Notes: generated from the letters alone by a model not told the origin. A stretch of DNA of 8,583 bases from Thermomicrobiales bacterium (GCA_025928535.1 JAICJJ010000089.1:1-8583), one strand, 5' to 3'; positions 1 to 5,648 are shown, numbered from the stretch's first letter. Numbers and translations are program-made.

Positions 1-313
1 CGGGCGGCGGGATGAGGAGTTCCTGCCCCGCCATCAACTGGTTCCGGTCGTGGAGTTTGTTAGCCCGCACGATCGCGTATTCCGTGTCGCCGAAAAGGTC
101 GGCGATGCCGGACAAGGGGTCCCCGTCCTGGACCACGTAGCGATGGGCGACCGCGATCGTCGGTGTCGGCGGCACGCCCGGCGTCACCGTCACGATCACC
201 AATTGGGGCACGGGCGGCGCGGTCGGTTGGGGCGCGGCCGTCGGTTCGCAGCCGGCGCCGCCGACGACCGCCGCGATCGCCAGCGAGCATCCCAGTGCCG
301 CGCCGCGTCCCAT
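1..313 (-). CDS. LysM-domain lipoprotein, 5' part only (C-terminus off the left edge)
   Basis: The 104 visible residues begin MGRGAALGCSLAIAAVVG and form a short signal peptide with a lipobox (GAGC, Cys22), so the protein is probably lipid-anchored outside the membrane. A Pro/Thr/Val-rich linker follows (about residues 23-57). Residues 59-104 read as a LysM fold: YVVQDGDPLSGIADLF at the start, RANKL in the middle and LMAGQELLIP at the end. LysM domains bind N-acetylglucosamine polymers such as peptidoglycan, so a cell-wall or surface role is likely. Any C-terminal catalytic domain would lie outside the window. The ATG at 313 is preceded directly by an in-frame GTG (316), which could also start translation; no good Shine-Dalgarno is seen. 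The gene starts only 20 bp after the stop of the Nit-family amidohydrolase and is probably co-transcribed with it. Confidence 0.8.
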   Translation of the reverse strand, partial: MGRGAALGCSLAIAAVVGGAGCEPTAAPQPTAPPVPQLVIVTVTPGVPPTPTIAVAHRYVVQDGDPLSGIADLFGDTEYAIVRANKLHDRNQLMAGQELLIPPP

Positions 314-333
314 CACGCGCTGGCCGGCGTGCC

Positions 334-1218
334 TCAGCGCCGCAGCGCCATTGCCCGTTCGGCGTCCGGCCAGGCGTACGCGTCGGGACGCCGGTTCGCC
401 AGCGAGGGCACCTGACGGCGCGCTTTCCGCACCAGAGCCAGATCGAGATCGCTGACAATGACCGTTTCTTCATCCGGCGCTGTCGCGAGGACGATGCCCC
501 AGGGATCGACAATGAGCGAGCGTCCGTAGTTCCAACTGTTCGGCGGAAACTGGCCGACCTGACCCGGCGCGATCATGTAGACGCCGTCTTCGATCGCGCG
601 CGCGCGAATCAGCACCTCCCAATGGTCCTTCCCGGTCGTCATCGTGAACGCGGCCGGCAAGACGATGATGTCGGCGCCGCGCAAGGCGAGGATGCGGAAG
701 AGTTCGGGAAAGCGCAGGTCGTAGCAAATCGCCAAGCCCACCGAGACGCCGTCGAGATCGAAGGTGACGATCTCGTCGCCCGGCGCGACGGTTTCCGATT
801 CCTGGTAAGACGCCACGCCGTCGAGCACCACGTCGAACATATGCAGCTTGCTGTAGCGGGCGACGATCTCGCCGGAGGGATCGAACACGACCGTAGTGTT
901 GGCGAGGAGCGGTTCCCCTTCGCGCCGCTCCAGGATGCTGCCGGCGTGCAGATAGACGCCATGGCGACGGGCGCGCTCGGCCAGCAACTCCGTCAGCGGA
1001 CCGGGGATCGTTTCGGCCGCCGCCCGGTTGCCTTCGGAAGGACCGAGATAGGTCCAGACTTCGGGCAAGGCGATCAGCCGGGCGCCGCTCGCGGCGGCGC
1101 GATCGATCAGCGACAGCGCGGTCGCGATGTTGGCGGCCTTGTCGTCGCGGCTGTTCATCTGGACGGCCGCCACGCGAATGACGTCCGGGCCGGCGCCGTT
1201 GGCGCTCGTGCTGCTCAT
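334..1218 (-). CDS. Carbon-nitrogen hydrolase, Nit family (omega-amidase / deaminated-glutathione amidase-like)
   Basis: A 294-residue cytoplasmic amidohydrolase of the nitrilase superfamily. The Glu-Lys-Cys catalytic triad is visible: Glu53 in LIALPEVW, Lys124 in RYSKLHMFD and Cys165 in GLAICYDLRFPELFR. The last motif is typical of the Nit1/Nit2 branch, which hydrolyses deaminated glutathione or omega-amides of 2-oxo acids, rather than true nitrilases. Length is normal for the family. An in-frame start exists 18 codons upstream, but a perfect AGGAGG (1229-1234) stands 10 bp before the ATG at 1218, which decides this start. The exact substrate cannot be read from sequence. The gene follows a 58-residue membrane-protein gene and precedes a LysM lipoprotein gene. 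A possible extended -10 box at 1268-1276 could give it its own promoter. Confidence 0.9.
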   Translation of the reverse strand: MSSTSANGAGPDVIRVAAVQMNSRDDKAANIATALSLIDRAAASGARLIALPEVWTYLGPSEGNRAAAETIPGPLTELLAERARRHGVYLHAGSILERREGEPLLANTTVVFDPSGEIVARYSKLHMFDVVLDGVASYQESETVAPGDEIVTFDLDGVSVGLAICYDLRFPELFRILALRGADIIVLPAAFTMTTGKDHWEVLIRARAIEDGVYMIAPGQVGQFPPNSWNYGRSLIVDPWGIVLATAPDEETVIVSDLDLALVRKARRQVPSLANRRPDAYAWPDAERAMALRR

Positions 1219-1228
1219 CGCCGTCTTG

Positions 1229-1234
1229 CCTCCT
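1229..1234 (-). promoter_or_regulatory. Shine-Dalgarno AGGAGG deciding the amidohydrolase start
   Basis: A perfect AGGAGG on the minus strand lies 10 bp upstream of the ATG at 1218. It favours that start over the in-frame upstream codon at 1272, which has no such signal. Confidence 0.75.
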
Positions 1235-1267
1235 GAACTCGCCCACTCGTAGCCGATCGACGGCGCG

Positions 1268-1276
1268 ATCATAGCA
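1268..1276 (-). promoter_or_regulatory. Possible extended -10 promoter before the amidohydrolase
   Basis: The minus strand reads TGCTATGAT, matching the extended -10 pattern TGnTATAAT except one base. No -35 match is seen at 17 bp. Transcription would begin near 1261, about 43 bp before the start codon. The same TGCTAT core occurs before the glycosyltransferase, and a related GCTATACT before the MBL hydrolase. Confidence 0.35.
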
Positions 1277-1323
1277 CCCGCCGCTCGTCGATCAGGCCGC
1301 GGCGGTCGTTCGGCGGCGGAACG

Positions 1324-1500
1324 TCATTTGAGGACGATGTAACGCCCGGCCAGCCCGAGGCAGAGAACGAGCAGCAGGATCGCCAGCAAGATGACGATGA
1401 CGGAGCAGGAGCGGCCGGCGGAGTCGACGTCGGCGGGCGCGATCGGCGTTTCATCGTACGGCGTGGCCCGCTCGGATGGCGTCGGTTCGAGGTCGCTCAT
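1324..1500 (-). CDS. 58-residue single-span membrane protein, unknown function
   Basis: A short gene read ATG (1500) to TGA (1324). The N-terminal half (residues 1-31) is acidic and proline-rich, beginning MSDLEPTPSERATPYDETP. Residues about 33-51 form one strongly hydrophobic span (SVIVILLAILLLVLCLGLAG), followed by the short tail RYIVLK. There is no lipobox or cleavage site, so an anchored small protein is likely, with the charge pattern suggesting a cytoplasmic C-terminal tail or a short outer one. Its start codon overlaps the stop of the CDP-alcohol phosphatidyltransferase gene (ATGA, 1497-1500), the usual sign of translational coupling, which is the main reason to believe it is real. I do not recognise the family. 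A role as a small partner of the membrane-bound transferase is inference from position only. Confidence 0.75.
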   Translation of the reverse strand: MSDLEPTPSERATPYDETPIAPADVDSAGRSCSVIVILLAILLLVLCLGLAGRYIVLK

Positions 1501-2141
1501 CCGGCGTCCGGTCCCGACGACGCCGTTGCCGCCCGCGGCTTCGGCGCCGCGCCGCCCGAGGATGCCTTGCTCGCTTTCCAGACGTGGACGATGCGCGTCA
1601 AGGCGGTCAGGTGGGTCGTGATGGCGAGCGCCCAGACCGCGATCAAGGGATGGCCCACCAGCAGGCAGATGGCGAGTATCAGGACGCGCTCCGGCCGGGC
1701 GACGAGTCCGACCGCGGCGGTGAAGCCGGCGGCTTCCGCCCGGGCCCGAGCGTAACTGATCAGCAACGCGCCGATCGTCGCCAGAAAGGTGAGAATCGCT
1801 CCCGTTCGGGCTTCCGGGCGATCGAGAAAATAGAGGAGCAAGCCGAGATAGACGACGACTTCCGAATAGCGGTCGAGCGTCGAATCGAGAAACCCGCCGA
1901 AAGTCGAGACGGCGCCAGTGGCGCGGGCGACGGCGCCGTCGAGCATGTCGAACGCGCTGGCCAGCAAGAGGAGCGCCCCCCCGGCCGCCAGATGTCCGCT
2001 CGCGATCACGACCGCCACGATGATATTGAGCGCGAGCCCGAGGAGCGTCAGCAGATTCGCGCTGAGGCCGAGGCGGCCCAGCGCGGCGCCGACATGCAGC
2101 ATGACGCCGCGCACGCGAGCGCCCAGCAATTCGGAGATCAC
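1497..2141 (-). CDS. pgsA: CDP-alcohol phosphatidyltransferase, phosphatidylinositol-phosphate synthase-like
   Basis: An integral membrane enzyme of 214 residues. The family signature DGx2ARx8Gx3Dx3D is complete: Asp68-Gly69, Ala72-Arg73, Gly82, Asp86 and Asp90, the divalent-metal and CDP-binding site. Several hydrophobic spans follow (about 29-49, 51-64, 95-105, 113-130, 153-185). The segment SYARARAEAAGF with GLVARPERVLI (about 129-155) resembles actinobacterial phosphatidylinositol-phosphate synthases, which join CDP-diacylglycerol to inositol phosphate. A phosphatidylglycerophosphate or archaetidyl-type enzyme remains possible. The reading frame is open further upstream, but that part lies inside the preceding glycosyltransferase gene. 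The GTG at 2141, 13 bp after that gene's stop, gives the N-terminus usual for this family (VISELLGARVRG). Its Shine-Dalgarno is weak (GGGGCG), suggesting coupling to the upstream gene. The stop overlaps the next start. Confidence 0.85.
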   Translation of the reverse strand: MISELLGARVRGVMLHVGAALGRLGLSANLLTLLGLALNIIVAVVIASGHLAAGGALLLLASAFDMLDGAVARATGAVSTFGGFLDSTLDRYSEVVVYLGLLLYFLDRPEARTGAILTFLATIGALLISYARARAEAAGFTAAVGLVARPERVLILAICLLVGHPLIAVWALAITTHLTALTRIVHVWKASKASSGGAAPKPRAATASSGPDAG

Positions 2142-2154
2142 GACCCGCGCCCCA

Positions 2155-3297
2155 TCAGGCGAATCCTCGTTGCCGCGGCGCCACGGCGGCGCTGCGCGCC
2201 GCGCGTCCATAGGTATCGAGCACCCGCCGCGCGATTTGCGGCCAGGCGTAGCGTTCGGCGGTGACGACGCCGGCCGCCGCGATTTCGCGACGCAGCAGGC
2301 CATCGGCCAGCATGCGCACCAACGCCAGCGCCAGCGCCTGCGGGTCTTTCGGCGGGACGAGCAAGCCTTCCCGCCCGTGGCTCAGCACGCTGGCATAGCC
2401 GGGGATGTTGCCCGCCACCACGGGCCGGCCCGCCGCCATCGCTTCCAGCAAGACGATGCCGAAACTTTCGCGGCCGATCGACGGCGCGCAGAACACGTCG
2501 CAACTTGCATAGTACCGCGGCAACTCGTCAAACGGAACGAAGCCGATGAAATCGACGCCGCGCACGCCGTATCGCTCGAACAACCCGTCGAATCGTTCTG
2601 GCTTCCCCGTTCCGACGACCACGAGCCGGGCGTCGGGAAATTGCTGCCGCACCAGCGGCAAGGCGCGCAGCAGATATTTGAACCCCTTGCGCGGTTCGTT
2701 GTAGCGGCCAACGAACAGGATGCGGGGCACGCCGTCGTGCGCCCAGGGAAACGGCTCGGCCGCGGCGAATCGGGCCGTGTCGATGCCGTTCGGGATCAAT
2801 TCGTACGGCCCCTCGAAATACTGGCTGACGAATTCGCGCGCCGGGTCGGAGACGGCGATGCGGCCATCCAGCCGGGACAGAACGAACGTCATGTACGGCT
2901 TGAAGGCGGTGTACCACGGGTTCGAGGCGCGATAGGCGTGGAAGGTCGCGACATTGACGGCAGGCGAATTGAGCAGCACGAGATAGGGCAGCACCGGCAC
3001 GAGCGGTTCGTGGACATGGACGACGTCGAACCGTTCCCGCCGCATGATCGCCTTGACGGCGGCGTACAGCGTGACGTCGAAGGTGACGCGAACGGTGCTG
3101 CCGTTGCCGGGAACGGAGACGGTGCGGCCGATGCCGTAGAACCCGTCGCTGATTTCGATGCCGCCTTTGCGTGCCCGCGGCGCCAGGGTCACGACGTCAT
3201 GGCCGAGGTGGTCGAATTCGGTCCGCAGATGGCGGATGTGATCGGACACGCCGCCCGGATGCGCCAAATCGTATGGTGAGACAAGCGCGATTCTCAT
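2155..3297 (-). CDS. GT4 glycosyltransferase, PimA-like
   Basis: A 380-residue GT-B retaining glycosyltransferase. The N-terminal domain begins MRIALVSPYDLAHPGGVSDH; the PGGV loop (14-17) is typical of GT4 enzymes. Further marks are HVHEP (94-98), ATFH (117-120), PNGID (169-173), the sugar-nucleotide phosphate-binding GRYNEPRKG (197-205) and the EX7E motif Glu277...Glu285 in ESFGIVLLEAMAAG. Overall it reads like mycobacterial PimA, which moves mannose from GDP-mannose to phosphatidylinositol on the inner membrane face. The adjoining phosphatidylinositol-phosphate-synthase-like gene supports a lipid acceptor. Sugar donor and acceptor are inferred. The start at 3297 gives the canonical N-terminus; no Shine-Dalgarno is seen there. 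A 21-codon ORF upstream overlaps the start by ATGA. The open frame further upstream (to 3435) looks non-coding. Confidence 0.88.
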   Translation of the reverse strand: MRIALVSPYDLAHPGGVSDHIRHLRTEFDHLGHDVVTLAPRARKGGIEISDGFYGIGRTVSVPGNGSTVRVTFDVTLYAAVKAIMRRERFDVVHVHEPLVPVLPYLVLLNSPAVNVATFHAYRASNPWYTAFKPYMTFVLSRLDGRIAVSDPAREFVSQYFEGPYELIPNGIDTARFAAAEPFPWAHDGVPRILFVGRYNEPRKGFKYLLRALPLVRQQFPDARLVVVGTGKPERFDGLFERYGVRGVDFIGFVPFDELPRYYASCDVFCAPSIGRESFGIVLLEAMAAGRPVVAGNIPGYASVLSHGREGLLVPPKDPQALALALVRMLADGLLRREIAAAGVVTAERYAWPQIARRVLDTYGRAARSAAVAPRQRGFA

Positions 3298-3359
3298 GGC
3301 GCGCTGCGGGGAATGTCGCCCCGTGGATTTTGATCGATGTCGGCTCGCGAATGCGTCAT
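3294..3359 (-). CDS. Possible 21-residue leader ORF overlapping the glycosyltransferase start
   Basis: From ATG 3359 to TGA 3294 the minus strand encodes 21 residues, beginning MTHSRADIDQNPRGDI. Its stop overlaps the glycosyltransferase start as ATGA (3294-3297). A GGACGGGG stretch just upstream could act as a ribosome binding site. The glycosyltransferase itself has no Shine-Dalgarno, so ribosomes finishing this ORF could restart there. The peptide is hydrophilic and resembles nothing I know. Such a short ORF can arise by chance in GC-rich DNA, so confidence is low. Confidence 0.3.
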   Translation of the reverse strand: MTHSRADIDQNPRGDIPRSAP

Positions 3360-3438
3360 GCCCCGTCCGCCTGCGTGATCGCCGCCACCGAGCGCCAGGG
3401 GCACGGCCGGCGCCGCGCGACGCGTCGCCTCGCATCGC

Positions 3439-3447
3439 ATGATAGCA
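3439..3447 (-). promoter_or_regulatory. Possible extended -10 promoter for the glycosyltransferase/pgsA operon
   Basis: The minus strand reads TGCTATCAT, one base from the extended -10 consensus. No -35 box is seen 17 bp upstream. Transcription would begin near 3432, leaving about 135 nt before the glycosyltransferase start and including the possible leader ORF. The 186-bp gap 3298-3483 shows no other gene-like content. Confidence 0.4.
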
Positions 3448-3483
3448 AACCGGACATGAACGCCGCGCCCCGCACGGCGGAGG

Positions 3484-4251
3484 TCACATCGACTCGACGG
3501 TCAACCCGTCGTAGGCGATCTCCACGCCGGGCGGCATGAGCGCCGACGCCTCGGCGTGACTCGTCTCATGCGAAAGATGCGTCAGGAAGGCGCGCCGCGG
3601 CTGGAGTGCTTCGATGATCGCGAGCGCCTCGGCGATGCTCAGATGCGTCGGGTGCGGCCGCTCCCGCAATGCGTTGAGCACGAGAATGTCGAGCCCCTGG
3701 AGCAGCGCCATCGACGACTCGGGAATCGCCTTGGCGTCGGTCACATAGGCGAGATCGCCAATTCGATAGCCGAGGACCGGCAGGCGGCCGTGCATGACCG
3801 GAATCGGCGTGACCAACTCGCCGAAGAGTTCGAACGGCCCCTCGACGTCATGGAGCAGCAGGTCGGGCTTGCCGCCATAGAACGGGAATTGATCGACGAA
3901 GGCGTAGGCGAAGCGATCGCGCAGCATCTCCGCCGTCCCGGGATCGGCATAGACCGGCAGATGCCGTTGCGCCAGTTCATTGAACCGCCGCAGATCGTCG
4001 AAACCGCCGGTGTGGTCAGCGTGGGCGTGGGTCATCAAGATCGCGTCGACCTGGCGCAAGCCGGCGCGCAGCGCCTGCCGACGCAACTCGGTCGCGGTGT
4101 CGATCAGCACGACTCGATCGCCGAGTTGGATGAATGCGGACGCGCGGCTGCGTTGATCGCGCGGATCGTCGGAGCGGCAAACGGAGCAGTCACAACCGAT
4201 CACCGGAATCCCGTTCGAGGTTCCAGTGCCGAGAAACGTCAGGGTCGTCAT
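3484..4251 (-). CDS. PhnP-like metallo-beta-lactamase-fold hydrolase (phosphodiesterase family)
   Basis: A 255-residue cytoplasmic metal hydrolase. The N-terminus MTTLTFLGTGTSNGIPVIG is followed by Cys20-X-Cys22-X2-Cys25, which in E. coli PhnP forms part of a structural zinc site. The active-site motif THAHADH gives His75, His77, Asp79 and His80. Later metal ligands are probably His154 (VMHGRLPVLGYRIGD), Asp172 (YVTDA) and His225/His228 (LTHLSH). The C-terminal part (FLTHLSHETSH...PPGVEIAYDGLTVE) also follows PhnP. PhnP cleaves 5-phosphoribosyl 1,2-cyclic phosphate in phosphonate use, but no other phn gene is here, so a different cyclic phosphodiester is equally likely. The ATG at 4251 is chosen; a GTG lies directly before it. 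No clear Shine-Dalgarno is seen, and a -10-like box lies so close that the transcript may be leaderless. Confidence 0.85.
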   Translation of the reverse strand: MTTLTFLGTGTSNGIPVIGCDCSVCRSDDPRDQRSRASAFIQLGDRVVLIDTATELRRQALRAGLRQVDAILMTHAHADHTGGFDDLRRFNELAQRHLPVYADPGTAEMLRDRFAYAFVDQFPFYGGKPDLLLHDVEGPFELFGELVTPIPVMHGRLPVLGYRIGDLAYVTDAKAIPESSMALLQGLDILVLNALRERPHPTHLSIAEALAIIEALQPRRAFLTHLSHETSHAEASALMPPGVEIAYDGLTVESM

Positions 4252-4260
4252 CACCCGGCG

Positions 4261-4266
4261 AGTATA
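4261..4266 (-). promoter_or_regulatory. Possible -10 box for the MBL hydrolase, giving a leaderless mRNA
   Basis: The minus strand reads GCTATACT, with TATACT one base from TATAAT. The expected start of transcription, about seven bases on, falls at 4253-4255, that is on the GTG/ATG itself. No -35 match was found and the upstream side is occupied by the octamer repeats. Confidence 0.35.
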
Positions 4267-4277
4267 GCCTTGACGGC

Positions 4278-4328
4278 GAGTCGAGGAGTCGAGGAGTCGA
4301 GAAGTCGAGAAGTCGAGAAGTCGAGAAG
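4278..4328 (+). repeat. Left array: six tandem octamers GAGTCGAG/AAGTCGAG
   Basis: Six back-to-back 8-bp units occupy 4278-4325: three GAGTCGAG then three AAGTCGAG, followed by a partial AAG. The array is in the intergenic gap between the MBL hydrolase and the PRC-barrel gene. An array of the same unit lies inverted at 4441-4483. Confidence 0.9.
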
Positions 4329-4345
4329 AAGCAGCGGGTCACATT

Positions 4346-4422
4346 GTCGTCCCGAGCGGAGTGGAGGGAACTCATTCCCCCGAACGCGAAGCGCCGAGAC
4401 GCATCGACAGGCTCGGCATGAC
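4346..4422 (+). repeat. Palindrome-ended REP/MITE-like element between the two octamer arrays
   Basis: The 77-bp segment begins GTCGTCCCGAGC and ends GCTCGGCATGAC, ends that are complementary at 10 of 12 positions. Inside, GGGAA (4366-4370) and TTCCC (4375-4379) could form a small hairpin. The look (GTC-TCCCGAGCGGAG...AACTCATTCCC) recalls short palindromic intergenic repeats that occur in many copies in bacterial genomes. It has no ORF of its own. Copy number cannot be judged from one window. Confidence 0.55.
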
Positions 4423-4440
4423 GGTGATGGCGGCGACGCT

Positions 4441-4483
4441 CTCCTCGACTCCTCGACTCCTCGGCTTCTCGACTTCTCGACTC
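4441..4483 (-). repeat. Right array: inverted octamers, five copies plus a partial
   Basis: Read on the minus strand from 4483: GAGTCGAG, AAGTCGAG, AAGCCGAG, GAGTCGAG, GAGTCGAG, then GAG. It is the inverted partner of the array at 4278-4328, and together they could form a long imperfect hairpin around the 4346-4422 element. It ends 5 bp past the stop of the PRC-barrel gene and may also act in transcript end formation, but there is no T-run. Confidence 0.9.
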
Positions 4484-4488
4484 AACGT

Positions 4489-4917
4489 CTATACGTGGAT
4501 CAGATCGCGCTCCGGGACAGTCAGCCGCACCGTGTCGCCGGCGACGCCGCCGATTTCGCTGGCCAGCGCGAAGGTTTCGCTCCCGAACAAGCCGGTCTGG
4601 CCGATCTTGAGAAACCCTTCGTGGAGCATCCGGTGGCGGATCGTCTCCGGGATGTCGTGGTTGTCGCCGAACCAGCCGATGAGGAGGTCGTCGATGGGCG
4701 ACAGCGCCCCAGGCGCCTCGGCCGGATCGATGCCGGCGGCCGCCGGCTCGCCCAGCCGCATGTCGTTCACCGACCCGATGTCCTTGCCTTCGGCGTCGAT
4801 GACCCGCATCCCCGTGTGCACCTCCGACAGCAGGCGCTGCTCCGGCGCCACGGTCATGGAGTCAGGCGAAGCGGTGTTGTCGGTCGACATCGAATGCGGT
4901 CGTCTCGCTTTCTCCAT
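4489..4917 (-). CDS. PRC-barrel-like protein
   Basis: A 142-residue soluble protein. Residues 1-28 are a polar, probably flexible lead (MEKARRPHSMSTDNTASP). From LLSEVHTGMRVIDAEGKDIG (about 29-48) it follows a PRC-barrel pattern: a short beta-barrel with SVNDMRLGEP, an acidic middle (DNHDIPETIRHRML, 85-98), GFLKIGQTGLFGSETFALASEI (101-122) and VAGDTVRLTVPERDLI at the end. PRC barrels often act as small binding or assembly modules in RNA processing and photosynthetic or envelope proteins; the role of this stand-alone type is not known to me. GGGAGG at 4924-4929, six bases before the ATG at 4917, decides the start over upstream in-frame codons (to 5034). It is downstream of the Nudix gene with a 263-bp gap, so it probably has its own promoter. 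Confidence 0.75.
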   Translation of the reverse strand: MEKARRPHSMSTDNTASPDSMTVAPEQRLLSEVHTGMRVIDAEGKDIGSVNDMRLGEPAAAGIDPAEAPGALSPIDDLLIGWFGDNHDIPETIRHRMLHEGFLKIGQTGLFGSETFALASEIGGVAGDTVRLTVPERDLIHV

Positions 4918-5055
4918 GGAGTTCCTCCCGCCCTGTCGCCTCGTCATGCCGCTCGAGCCATCTGCAATGACAATCATCTGGTCCGGAATTGGCCGCATGG
5001 TTCGCTCGCGCGTCATTGGAAAGGCTCGCCTCACGGCGCTTCCATCGGATGGCGG

Positions 5056-5121
5056 GCGGCCGCGGTTCCGCGACGAAGGGCCCGCCTCTGGGCCACCACG
5101 CAGGCGGAATGCCGCGGCCGC
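5056..5121. repeat. Large GC-rich inverted repeat in the Nudix/PRC gap
   Basis: GCGGCCGCGGTTCCG (5056-5070) faces CGGAATGCCGCGGCCGC (5105-5121): a 10-bp perfect stem, a two-base bulge and five more pairs. The 34-bp loop can form a second stem, GGCCC (5079-5083) with GGGCC (5090-5094). It lies 60 bp past the Nudix stop. With no T-run it is not a standard intrinsic terminator, though it could stall or protect the transcript. Nothing else gene-like was seen in 4918-5180. Confidence 0.5.
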
Positions 5122-5180
5122 CGCTTGGGCCGATGGTCAATGGGCTATGCGTCGCGACGGGCCCGGCCGGCTGTGGTCGT

Positions 5181-5627
5181 CTATTCGGACGCAGGTTCGA
5201 TCTGCAGTCCGAGCGCCTGTGCGGCATCCGGCGGCGAGGACCGGCCCTCGACGAAATTCAGCGTCGAGAGATAGAGATTGGCCGGAAGGCGCCGCCGGTC
5301 GAACCAGGCGACGCGGTCGATCTCGGTCGGCGCGGCCAGGCGGGCGACGCCTTCGGCGCCGCCGGTCAACCAGACCGTGACGTTGTGCTTGCCGTCCGGG
5401 TGGATGTCGTTCGTGACGGCGATCGGCCGTGCGTCGGTCAGCGTCAGGCCTGTTTCCTCCCGAACCTCTCGCCTGGCGCACGCTTCGAACGATTCGCCCC
5501 GCTCGAGGTAGCCGCCCGGCGTGGCCCACGAGCCGCACCCATGATGCAGGCGGCGGACGAGGAGCACCGAATCGCCGCGAAGAACGACGACGCCGACGCC
5601 GATGCCGACGTTTTGGCGGTCCCTCAT
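5181..5627 (-). CDS. Nudix hydrolase
   Basis: A 148-residue Nudix-fold enzyme that hydrolyses a nucleoside diphosphate linked to another group. The Nudix box GX5EX7REUXEEXGU is complete at residues 39-61: Gly39, Glu45, then REVREETGL with metal-binding Glu57 and Glu58. The start MRDRQNVGIGVGVVVLRGDSV and HHGCGSWATPGG resemble the NUDT15/MutT-like branch acting on modified nucleotides, but the substrate is not readable. Length is typical. GAGGAGG (5632-5638) sits just before the ATG at 5627 with a short spacer. The gene is divergent from the sugar dehydrogenase; a 25-bp perfect palindrome starts 22 bp upstream of its start codon and may be an operator. Confidence 0.88.
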   Translation of the reverse strand: MRDRQNVGIGVGVVVLRGDSVLLVRRLHHGCGSWATPGGYLERGESFEACARREVREETGLTLTDARPIAVTNDIHPDGKHNVTVWLTGGAEGVARLAAPTEIDRVAWFDRRRLPANLYLSTLNFVEGRSSPPDAAQALGLQIEPASE

Positions 5628-5648
5628 GAGACCTCCTCGGGCGAGCGT

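Noticed and set aside
163..1236. Long plus-strand ORF opposite the LysM and amidohydrolase genes
   Set aside because: It is Arg/Ala-rich with no domain, and the opposite strand has a full catalytic triad and a perfect Shine-Dalgarno.
1269..1454. 61-codon minus-strand ORF overlapping the small membrane-protein gene
   Set aside because: Ser/Pro-rich and out of frame with the ATGA-coupled ORF, which has a clean membrane span.
2142..2303. Longer N-terminus for the phosphatidyltransferase
   Set aside because: The extra codons lie inside the glycosyltransferase gene and look non-coding; GTG 2141 gives the usual start.
1918..3279. 453-codon plus-strand ORF opposite the transferase and glycosyltransferase
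   Set aside because: Low-complexity shadow of GC-rich coding DNA; both minus-strand genes have clear motifs.
4278..4483. Octamer arrays as a CRISPR array
   Set aside because: The units are 8 bp, back to back without spacers, and inverted on the two sides; no cas gene is present.
3556..5274. 572-codon plus-strand ORF spanning the MBL gene, the repeats and the PRC gene
   Set aside because: It crosses two real genes and the tandem repeats, giving SREVEKSR-type repeat translation; no family resemblance.
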